Source of the DNA: Meghimatium bilineatum
Taxonomy: Eukaryota > Mollusca > Gastropoda > Stylommatophora > Philomycidae
NCBI GenBank assembly: GCA_034231615.1
Contig: CM067306.1
Location: 59,129,057 to 59,193,056 of the forward strand
Length of the DNA stretch: 64,000 nt
Direction of reading: 5' to 3'
Shown: positions 55,630 through 64,000 of the stretch, one piece after another
Position numbering within the stretch: position 1 is the stretch's first letter
How the letters are laid out: each line of letters starts with the position of its first letter
Made by a program: the position numbers and the translations under genes
The notes under the pieces: model-generated
What the model saw: the letters and a program-made list of their open reading frames with translations, nothing else
What the model was told of the DNA's origin: nothing
Databases searched by the model: none

Positions 55630-56115
55630 AGTGATAGCATAAACATTAGTTAAACAAGTAGCTCGGTGAAAGCATAAACATTAGTTAAACAAGTAGCTCG
55701 GTGAAAGCATAAACATTAGCTAAACAAGTAGTTCGGTGAAAGCATAAACATTAGCTAAACAAGTAGCTCGGTGAAAGCATAAACATTAGCTAAACAAGTA
55801 GCTCGGTGAAAGCATAAACATTAGTTAAACAAGTAGTTCGGTGAAAGCATAAACATTAGCTAAACAAGTAGCTCGGTGAAAGCATAAACATTAGTTAAAC
55901 AAGTAGCTCGGTGAAAGCATAAACATTAGCTAAACAAGTAGTTCGATGAAAACATAAACATTAGCTAAACAAGTAGCTCGGTGAAAACATAAACATTAGC
56001 TAAACAAGTAGATCGGTGAAAACATAAACATTAGCTAAACAAGTAGCTCGGTGAAAGCATAAACATTAGCTAAACAAGTAGCTCGGTGAAAGCATTAAAA
56101 TTAGTTAACATCGTA
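55630..56115. repeat. 35-bp minisatellite
   Basis: About 13 units of GCATAAACATTAGCTAAACA-AGTAGCTCGGTGAAA with GTT/GCT variants. Confidence 0.95.
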
Positions 56116-56259
56116 GCTCGGTGAAACCAATGACAATAGTTGAACAAGTGGCACCGTTCAAGTGGGCGACTAAAATGTGCCTTAATGATAATTTATGTGT
56201 TGTAATGTGTGGATAAAATGGCATTCATTATCATCGCCTGCACACAACAGAGAGAAGCA

Positions 56260-56570
56260 ACAACACAAGTAGTTTGAGAATAGATGCCTCAGGAAAATCA
56301 CAAATACTATTTGGAAAGACTTCAAATCAAACGACATACTAAGAGAGGGGACAAAACAAGAATATGTGACGAACATCACCAGAAAACGCCGATGGACATA
56401 CATCGGCCACATACTTAGTTAGAATGAAGGAAGACATAATTCCACGACAAGCCTTCATGTGGACACCAGACGGGAAAGAAAACAGGGAAGACCAAAAACA
56501 ACGTTCAGAAGAACATTTATGAATGAATTAAAATCAACAGGCATAAATGCACTAGCTACTATCTATGCGC
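56260..56570 (+). mobile_element. LINE C-terminal fragment, another family
   Basis: RCLRKITNTIWKDFKSNDIL, ITRKRRWTYIGHIL and ERKQGRPKTTFRRTF are the C-terminal landmarks of a CR1/L2-like or related LINE. Two frameshifts. Confidence 0.7.
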
Positions 56571-56683
56571 TTTTTAACTGCTCATTTCTCATTTTTTTCA
56601 CAAGATGCCGCGCCTTTTTATTCAATGTGTATCGCGATGAAGCTCCATGTCGTGCAGGTAGTCCCATACATGTTTTTATCCAA

Positions 56684-57500
56684 AGTATCTTCATTCAAAC
56701 CCTGTGCTACCAATGTCAACAAACAAACATCTTATCCAAAGTATCTTCATTCCAACCCTGTGCTACCAATGTCAACAAACAAACATCTTATCCAAAGTAT
56801 CTTCATTCCAACCCTGTGCTACCAATGTCAACAAACAAACATCTTATCCAAAGTATCTTCATTCCAACCCTGTGCTACCAATGTCAACAAACAAACATCT
56901 TATCCAAAGTATCTTCATTCCAACCCTGTGCTACCAATGTCAACAAACAAACATCTTATCCAAAGTATCTTCATTCAAACCCTGTGCTACCAATGTCAAC
57001 AAACAAACATCTTATCCAAAGTATCTTCATTCCAACCCTGTGCTACCAATGTCAACAAACAAACATCTTATCCAAAGTATCTTCATTCCAACCCTGTGCT
57101 ACCAATGTCAACAAACAAACATCTTATCCAAAGTATCTTCATTCCAACCCTGTGCTACCAATGTCAACAAACAAACATCTTATCCAAAGTATCTTCATTC
57201 CAACCCTGTGCTACCAATGTCAACAAACAAACATCTTATCCAAAGTATCTTCATTCCAACCCTGTGCTACCAATGTCAACAAACAAACATCTTATCCAAA
57301 GTATCTTCATTCCAACCCTGTGCTACCAATGTCAACAAACAAACATCTTATCCAAAGTATCTTCATTCCAACCCTGTGCTACCAATGTCAACAAACAAAC
57401 ATCTTATCCAAAGTATCTTCATTCCAACCCTGTGCTACCAATGTCAACAAAAAACATCTTATCCAAAGTATCTTCATTCCAACTATGTGCTACCAATGTC
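56684..57500. repeat. 56-bp minisatellite derived from LINE coding sequence
   Basis: About 14 near-identical 56-bp units (ATCCAAAGTATCTTCATTCC ... TGTGCTACCAATGTCAAC). The unit encodes IFIPTLCYQCQ in one frame, which is the LINE segment (PSLCYQCQTWTL at 16950) that continues after the array. Since 56 is not a multiple of 3, all three frames cycle and remain open. Confidence 0.95.
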
Positions 57501-57900
57501 AAACATGTTCCTTAACAACAAAACATAAGAGACAACTGGTTACAACAGAGATGAGATGTCTGAGAAAAACCACAGGAGTGACCAGAAGACACAGAATTAG
57601 AAACGATGTCATAAGAGAAATAGTGGGTGTCATATCAATTCTACAATACATACAAAACCAACAGATACAATGGTTTGGTCATCTGGAAAGAATGTCGTGT
57701 GATTCATTAGTTTATAAAGCATATACGAAGAGAGGAGAAGCGGAAATAAGAGCCAAGGGTAGACCTAGAGTACGCTGGATCGACAACATCAAAGAGACAT
57801 TACACGAACACCAAATAACATTATCTGAAGCTGCCAGAAAAGCGAGAACAAGAACATTGTATCTCCCTCGACACCCGTAAAAGGTAAAAGAGGAAGGAAA
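57500..57900 (+). mobile_element. LINE C-terminus continuing out of the minisatellite
   Basis: The open frame ending at 57880 reads CSLTTKHKRQLVTTEMRCLR, KTTGVTRRHRIRNDVIREIV, NQQIQWFGHLERM and EIRAKGRPRVRWIDNIKETL. It is the best preserved C-terminus of this LINE group here, without stops for about 125 codons. Confidence 0.85.
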
Positions 57901-58210
57901 GAAGAAGCCCCATACATCTTGATTTATTTCAAAACCTTTCGGTGAAGTCTTTAAGGATCTTTCTATCTCTTATTTTAGCCACTTGAGAACGTGCGACCGT
58001 CTGCATCTCACCATAGAGAGGTATCTTTGTCAGACGTTGTTCTGGCATACGTACCACATGAACTGCCCAGCGAATCTGTTTCTGCATCAGAAGAGTATTA
58101 ATGCTAGGGATGCCAGCTATGTAGGAGAAAAAGAGATTACCGTGTGTATCTAGGAGTCTCCGACGGGTGTTGATTACGCGATCTTCGAATTTCTTTTTTG
58201 ACTACATTGT
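57900..58210 (-). mobile_element. LINE C-terminal fragment, minus strand
   Basis: Minus-strand frame: NLFFSYIAGIPSINTLLMQK, QIRWAVHVVRMPEQRLTKIP, LYGEMQTVARSQVAKIRDR. A different LINE family from its neighbours, tail-to-tail with the preceding one. Confidence 0.75.
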
Positions 58211-58700
58211 CTTGCCTTACGTCTAGACACTTCCATTTCTGCCAATAAATGTATATGTACATTCTCAGCCTCTTCAACCTCATCTTCATTTTGTAAACAA
58301 TATATTACTGCCTTAATCAAGTCTGTATTAGCTCTTTTCAGCATTTTGCCATCTATTGCCTCTTTGACTTATAATAAGTCGGCTCTTTGTTTCCTCTGAC
58401 CCCGGCATGACCAGGGCAGTATATCCATGTAATGTTCTGGACACTTGAATTATTCAATAAATCAAACTATTCCTTTCTCGGCATGCATTTTTTCTACCTT
58501 GCGCAGCATGCTTTGAGAGACTGAGTATTACAGAGTCGGTTGTTGTATCAGTTATCAACCAACTCAGTACTGCTGTAACTCCCTCTATCTCCATCCTCGT
58601 GTTCGATGTGACAGTGGAGTATGCTGAAGATGTATCAACCAACTTCACGCCGTTTCTGTAGGCAACAAAACCCCATCCGCTTTTATTTGTATTTGTGTTA
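58210..58700 (-). mobile_element. LINE RNase H domain (family RH2), minus strand
   Basis: KSGWGFVAYRNGVKLVDTSS, NTRMEIEGVTAVLSWLI (second acidic residue kept) and VILSLSKHA (the usual D-S replaced), then across a frameshift ITWIYCPGHAGVRGN. Degenerate. Confidence 0.75.
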
Positions 58701-58764
58701 ACTGAACGTCTGTGTATATAATTATATCGTATGGTTTCGAGTGTAGTTGGGATTTCCAAACGAT

Positions 58765-58850
58765 ATTTATGTACAGTTGCCTGTTACGGGGTTCGAACCT
58801 AATACATTGGCCTTCCTTGACGGTACTGACTATTCTGCCACAGAGCCGGA
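58765..58850 (-). mobile_element. tRNA-like SINE head
   Basis: Minus strand: CTCTGTGGCAGAATAGTCAG (A-box region) and TAGGTTCGAACCCCGTAAC (B box). No recognised body. Confidence 0.4.
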
Positions 58851-59675
58851 AATTGGAACTCTAAGGACTTTAAAAAAAATGCTTATTGACCACATCCACA
58901 AGAAAAAAGCTAAATTCATTCCTCCGACATAAAAAAAAGACTACCCACATCTGCCTTAGAAGATGTGTAGCAGAAATTAATGGAATATTTTAAAGAACCA
59001 TTAAAATTATTAGTAAACAGATGCGAAAGAAAATCAACGGATGTGGTCATAAACATACTTTTATCAATCGACTTATTTACTTGTACAATTTGTTATCGTT
59101 AAAAAACGAAGCTATTACACTTTGCAAACTCGGAGTTAAAACAAAAATATGCATACACAAGCTATATGCACATGCATAACAGAAAATATGAAACGATCAT
59201 TCCTAGATTTGCATCTGGTCACTGTGGTCTAAACACGCATGGGTGCTAGAAAAGCGAAACATAAAATTATTTGGAAGTATTCCAAGAGGTGGATGCATCA
59301 GTGTTGCCACATTTTTGGAACTATTTGCGATCAAATCTTAGATAAAAATTAGTTATAAAGTCACCAAATACCTCAATTATGTACACAAATTACTGAAAGG
59401 CTAATAAAAGTAACTTATATTCAGTTAAATAAATTGTAAGCTGGAATTAAAACGTTGCAATCTGGTTCTTCAACACCTAGGAGATAAACGAACGACACCA
59501 AGCATTACTTACTGATGGGGAGCAATCTGTTAATATTTTCATTCGTTACATAAAACAAATGTGTAAAATTTAATTGATTCATTTTCAAATTGGCCAAAAG
59601 GCTAACAAATTTCAAACCACACATTTTATGGCCAATCTACATTTCTATTATCTATATATCTATTTGTCTATCTAT
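58851..59675. other. intronic AT-rich stretch without recognised features
   Basis: No exon or dispersed repeat recognised on either strand. Confidence 0.4.
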
Positions 59676-59678
59676 TTA

Positions 59679-59983
59679 TCTATATATAGCTTCTTCTTCT
59701 TCTTCTGCGTTCGTTCTCAAACTCCTGCAGATTAGCAGGATGTAGTCCGGAGAACGGAATGCGTTGTGTCATGGTTTACAGCATTGCCGCGATTTCTGCG
59801 CCTTTCGGCCTGACACATCCGACTTCAGCATGGCTATGGGTCACTTACCCTATATGGGATGTGACAGCCAACTCCATCCCATAACCTCCTTAGTCGCCTT
59901 TTACGACATGCGTGGAAGGTAAACAGTGTTGCTATTCTTTGTTCCCCTTTTGGCCCACGGCAACACACGGGCGCTCTATATAT
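59679..59983 (-). mobile_element. SINE-A copy inserted in a TATC microsatellite
   Basis: Element about 59688-59974. TCTATATAT occurs at both flanks (59679-59687 and 59975-59983), and TATCTA repeats lie on either side, so the insertion split a microsatellite. Confidence 0.85.
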
Positions 59984-60094
59984 CTATACCTATCTATCTA
60001 TCTATCTACATAAGAATATATGAATATCTTATCTGATAAGTCAGGCGGTTCTGTGTTGAGAGGTACTGAGCTCATCTGTGACAGACAAAGTAAA

Positions 60095-60322
60095 GACTTT
60101 CATTACTGCATGTTTTCTTGTGATGGAGCGCAGGGAGGCTTTCTATAGGTTGTGTAAATATATTCGTTTCTGTGTGTTGCCGTAACTTACGCCACGACAT
60201 ATACATGAAGGATTTTAATTGTGCCTCCGAAAAAAAAAATGCATGTCTCAACTGAGGATTGAACCCGGGATCTCAAGGGTCTGAGACCGTCGTTCTAACC
60301 ACACTGCCATTCTGTTACAGCC
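60095..60322 (-). mobile_element. tRNA-derived SINE, family C
   Basis: Minus strand: ATGGCAGTGTGGTTAGAACG and CCCGGGTTCAATCCTCAG. The body contains AATCCTTCATGTATATGTCG. Homologous over its length to 7680-7985. Confidence 0.75.
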
Positions 60323-60400
60323 AAGGTACCGGTTTCAAATCTTGCCGCAGACAATTCTGAATCCGAACCGTTCAGAAAGAAATGGCATACTATTTTACGT
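60323..60400 (+). mobile_element. fragment of the repeat seen at 12020-12095
   Basis: AAGGTACCGGTTTCAAATCT and CGAACCGTTCAGAAAG match that segment in opposite orientation. Confidence 0.5.
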
Positions 60401-60559
60401 ATTTATATTGCCTAGAAAATTACTACAGTAACAAAGTTCTGGGTTGATAACTACGTCCTGAATATGATTGATATCAATCTATCGATTGTATTTTCTCTGC
60501 TTTTGATGTTAGGCGTCTCAAGATTGAATGAGGATCTGTTTTCGTGCTGTTTTCGCGTT

Positions 60560-61262
60560 TAGTCTTTTGATATGGGGTAATAATGGGACACCACAATGGA
60601 TCATCTTGTTATCAAGAACATGTACTAGTAATAAGAGTAGAAAATCAATTAGCCCTTTTCAACAAATAAAACAAGGAGTTATACATGGATGTGTACATTT
60701 ATCAGACCTGTTGTCTTTATACAGTGAAAACATAATGCATGTAATATTTGATATGCCAGGAGTAAAACTAGGAGTTAGACAGGGATGTGTACATTTATCA
60801 GACCTGTTCTCTTTATACAGTGAAAATATAATGCATGTAATAGTTGATATCCCTGGAATATCAGTGGGAGGACATAACATAAATAATTAGCGACATGCGG
60901 ATGACACTGTTCTGATTGCTAAAAGTGAGGAAGACCTTCAAGATTTAATTAACGTAGAAATCACAGAAAGTAAAGAGAAAGACCTCTTCCTAAATATAAA
61001 GAAAACATAAGTAATAGTTATTTTATAGAAACAAAATATCACACCTCGCAAGATCAAAGTGAATGATATGGTATTCAAACAGATCCACCAATTCAAATAT
61101 TTCGGTGCAACGATTACAGCAGATGGAAAAAGTTCAACAAAAATAAGAATGAGAATAGGACAGGCAAAAACAACATTCAGAAAAATTACAAATATATTGT
61201 ATAATATGACCTTGTCATTAGAAGTAAGAAAGATATTTCAGCAGTGCTATATAACTCATATA
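60560..61262 (+). mobile_element. RTE-like LINE RT (subfamily A), first part, split by a nested insertion
   Basis: GTPQWIILLSRTCTSNKSRK, QGVIHGCVHLSDLLSLYSEN, HADDTVLIAKSEEDL (YADD decayed to HADD) and IHQFKYFGATITADGKSSTK. A 96-bp in-frame duplication (60675-60770 and 60771-60866) doubles the QGCVHLSDL block. The copy breaks off at 61262 and resumes at 61605. Confidence 0.85.
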
Positions 61263-61604
61263 ATGATGAAAATACCATGGACAGCCAAAAAAACTAATGC
61301 AGAGGTTTTCATTGATGCTGGTGTAAAAAGATCAATCATATCAAACATTAGAGGCAGACAGTCAAGGTTTCTAGGGCATGTGCTGAGAAGAACACAGCTT
61401 GAACACTTAATAACCACTGGAAAGATCAAAGGGAGAAGAGATAGAGGTCGACAAAGAGAAAAGTTACTAGATGGGCTTGTATCGTGGCACGGTAGAGGCT
61501 CACTAACCGAGCTTATTGACAACACAAGAGACAGAGAGTCGTGGAGAAACATGATCGCCTACACCAGTAGGCATGGCACTTGATTGATTGATATAACTCA
61601 TATA
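61249..61604 (+). mobile_element. nested RTE-like insertion (subfamily B) with 14-bp target-site duplication
   Basis: ATATAACTCATATA occurs at 61249-61262 and again at 61591-61604. Between them lies a 328-bp 5'-truncated subfamily B end (KIPWTAKKTNAEVFIDAGVK, SRFLGHVLRRTQLEHL, SWRNMIAYTSRHGT) with the tail ATGGCACTTGATTGATTG. One frame stays open from the host into the insert because the join is in phase. Confidence 0.9.
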
Positions 61605-62020
61605 CTAACAAATGGGTGCGAGTCTTGGACAATAAATAAACTGGAAAGTGGGAGATTGGAGGCAACAAGAGATGTGGTTCTACAGAAGAATGCTGAGAAT
61701 ACCATGGACTACCAGAAAAACTAATGTAGAGGTGTCGAAAGAGTCAAATGTGAAACGGACCTTAATCAATAATATAAGAAAAAGACAATCTTCATGTTTT
61801 GGCAACTTCATGAGACGGGGAAGTTTGGATAACATAGTCACAACATGCAAGACTGAAGGCAACCGAGACAGAGGGCGGCAACGTAAGAAAATATTAGAGA
61901 GCTTAACAACCTGGCATGGCAGGGAAACAACAACATTCTTGATACACAATACAGGAGATCGATAGCTGTGGACAGCCATAATCGCCCACGCCAGTTGGCA
62001 TGGCACCTGATGATGATGAT
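61605..62020 (+). mobile_element. RTE-like LINE (subfamily A), second part after the nested insertion
   Basis: Continues exactly where the first part stopped: TNGCESWTINKLESGR, then RRMLRIPWTTRKTNVEVSKE, RKRQSSCFGNFMRRGSLDNI and GNRDRGRQRKKILESL. It ends near GGCATGGCACCTGATGATGA. Confidence 0.85.
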
Positions 62021-62027
62021 GAATGGG

Positions 62028-62300
62028 ACACTCAAAACGTTAGTAATTTCTTCAACCCACCTTATTTTTGGGCTAACTCTGCCACGTGCTGTTTCCATTG
62101 ATACGCTGTATGTTTTTACTGCTGGCCGGTGTGGGTTCATTGTCATTAAGTGACCGAACCATTTCAATATCTGATTTTCAGTATATTTGATCACAGACAT
62201 TTTTCCAACAGTTATTGTAATATCTTCATTCCTCACATGATCTCTTCTGTTGTGTTTGCTGCTTTTTTAGACATCTCATTTCACACTTCGTGAGCTGCAC
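62028..62300 (-). mobile_element. LINE C-terminal fragment, minus strand
   Basis: Minus-strand frame: ENQILKWFGHLMTMNPHRPA, TARGRVSPKIRWVEEITNV. A single short remnant of the GHLxRM ... RPxxRW block, with its 3' end against the preceding RTE. Confidence 0.65.
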
Positions 62301-62429
62301 ACTTATGATCAATGACATTTAAAAAATGGCAAAATATTCTTATAAATTGCGTAATATGGCAAACCTGGGATAGATCACAATTGTTCCATAGCACACAAAG
62401 TGTTATAATCTTATGCGTTGTGAGCATGT

Positions 62430-62470
62430 AGTTAGATGTTTCGACATTAGGTCACTTTATCAGGTTCCCA
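62430..62470 (-). mobile_element. possible Penelope terminus with hammerhead-like core
   Basis: Minus strand: CCTGATAAAGTGACCTAATG then TCGAAACATC. The first box has G to A at one core position. Confidence 0.4.
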
Positions 62471-62584
62471 TGCGCAGTGACTGTTTATATTCTAAATGGC
62501 AACATGCCTTGTCAATAGACAATAAACCAAGACGAAAAAAACCATTGAATTCTACCGAAGTCTGCTTGGCGCCGACCCTTGTTG

Positions 62585-62725
62585 AGCTCCATGTTTATCC
62601 TCAATCAGGGATCCATGTTTATCCTCAATCAGGGATCCATGTTTATCCTCAATCAGGGATCCATGTTTATCCTTAATCAGGGATCCATGTTTATCCTCAA
62701 TCAGGGATCCATGTTTATCCTCGTT
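62585..62725. repeat. 24-bp minisatellite (CCATGTTTATCCTCAATCAG)
   Basis: Six units of 24 bp containing a BamHI-like GGATCC junction. The 63- and 87-codon frames are artefacts. Confidence 0.95.
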
Positions 62726-62902
62726 TCGTCATTCCGTGGTAAAGCAGCTAAAACATGTGAATTGTTTTAGTAGACGTCCCGTTTGAAACCTGGCTACGAT
62801 GTTCGTTTCCTATAAACAATTGTGTTTGATAACCATGAGGATTATCACTAGGGCTTCAGATGTGCAAATATGAGACACTCGAAGCATGCTGCCTAACTCG
62901 TC

Positions 62903-64000
62903 GATAATACAAATGATGAGGGTTGGAAGTCGATAATACAAATGATGAGGGTTGGAAGTCGATAATACAAATGATGAGGGTTGGAAGTCGATAATACAAA
63001 TGATGAGGGTTGGAAGTCGATAATACAAATGATGAGGGTTGGAAGTCGATAATACAAATGATGAGGGTTGGAAGTCGATAATACAAATGATGAGGGTTGG
63101 AAGTCGATAATACAAATGATGAGGGTTGGAAGTCGATAATACAAATGATGAGGGTTGGAAGTCGATAATACAAATGATGAGGGTTGGAAGTCGATAATAC
63201 AAATGATGAGGGTTGGAAGTCGATAATACAAATGATGAGGGTTGGAAGTCGATAATACAAATGATGAGGGTTGGAAGTCGATAATACAAATGATGAGGGT
63301 TGGAAGTCGATAATACAAATGATGAGGGTTGGAAGTCGATAATACAAATGATGAGGGTTGGAAGTCGATAATACAAATGATGAGGGTTGGAAGTCGATAA
63401 TACAAATGATGAGGGTTGGAAGTCGATAATACAAATGATGAGGGTTGGAAGTCGATAATACAAATGATGAGGGTTGGAAGTCGATAATACAAATGATGAG
63501 GGTTGGAAGTCGATAATACAAATGATGAGGGTTGGAAGTCGATAATACAAATGATGAGGGTTGGAAGTCGATAATACAAATGATGAGGGTTGGAAGTCGA
63601 TAATACAAATGATGAGGGTTGGAAGTCGATAATACAAATGATGAGGGTTGGAAGTCGATAATACAAATGATGAGGGTTGGAAGTCGATAATACAAATGAT
63701 GAGGGTTGGAAGTCGATAATACAAATGATGAGGGTTGGAAGTCGATAATACAAATGATGAGGGTTGGAAGTCGATAATACAAATGATGAGGGTTGGAAGT
63801 CGATAATACAAATGATGAGGGTTGGAAGTCGATAATACAAATGATGAGGGTTGGAAGTCGATAATACAAATGATGAGGGTTGGAAGTCGATAATACAAAT
63901 GATGAGGGTTGGAAGTCGATAATACAAATGATGAGGGTTGGAAGTCGATAATACAAATGATGAGGGTTGGAAGTCGATAATACAAATGATGAGGGTTGGA
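62903..64000. repeat. 29-bp minisatellite running off the right edge
   Basis: About 37 units of 29 bp (GTCGATAATACAAATGATGA plus GGGTTGGAA) that I read as identical throughout. The minus strand has no stop in any of the three frames (repeats of LPTLIICIID), giving frames of 344 to 391 codons that are not genes. Confidence 0.98.

Noticed and set aside
62810..63985. Three minus-strand frames of 344 to 391 codons
   Set aside because: All are the same 29-bp repeat read in three frames.

Overview
This is eukaryotic, animal-type genomic DNA: AT-rich, intron-dominated, and crowded with non-LTR retrotransposon debris, tRNA-derived SINEs, Penelope-like fragments, foldback elements and about thirty minisatellite arrays. 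There are no operons, rRNA genes or CRISPR arrays. The repertoire (RTE-like LINEs, RNase H-bearing LINEs, Penelope/GIY-YIG, tRNA SINEs) and the one real gene suggest an invertebrate, most likely a lophotrochozoan such as a mollusc. That placement is an inference and is not proven here.

The only convincing host gene lies on the minus strand and probably spans the whole window. Five exons with canonical splice sites and matching phases can be joined: 53331-53439, 48204-48545, 18282-18350, 12828-12937 and 11269-11507. They encode the end of an extracellular domain, an EGF-like/Cys-rich segment, and transmembrane helices 1 to 4 with extracellular loop 2, of a class C orphan GPCR resembling GPR158/GPR179. 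The 5' exons (signal peptide, most of the Cache-like domain) should lie beyond the right edge, and the 3' exons (TM5-7, C-tail) beyond the left edge. One intron is about 30 kb.

Layout. 1-11 kb: 30-, 14-, 13- and 23-bp minisatellites, LINE and SINE fragments, and a foldback element with a telomere-like centre. 11-18 kb: three receptor exons, a five-fold tandem duplication of a splice acceptor, a Penelope-like fragment, and a LINE ending in a 21-bp VNTR. 18-48 kb: the giant intron, with 22-, 27-, 29-, 45-, 33-, 45-, 41- and 59-bp arrays, LINE copies (an RT fragment with an FADD motif at 24.1-25.2 kb), tRNA SINEs and MITE-like palindromes. 48-53.5 kb: two receptor exons. 53.5-64 kb: further arrays, a 56-bp minisatellite inside a LINE ORF, a nested RTE insertion with a 14-bp target-site duplication, and a nearly perfect 29-bp array running off the right edge.

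Most long reading frames here are artefacts of tandem repeats and are not proteins. The points most worth checking are the receptor gene and its odd acceptor array, the inverted LINE/VNTR arms around the 69-bp TM2 exon, two SINE families with exact target-site duplications whose tails match an RNase H LINE, and hammerhead-like motifs at Penelope termini.
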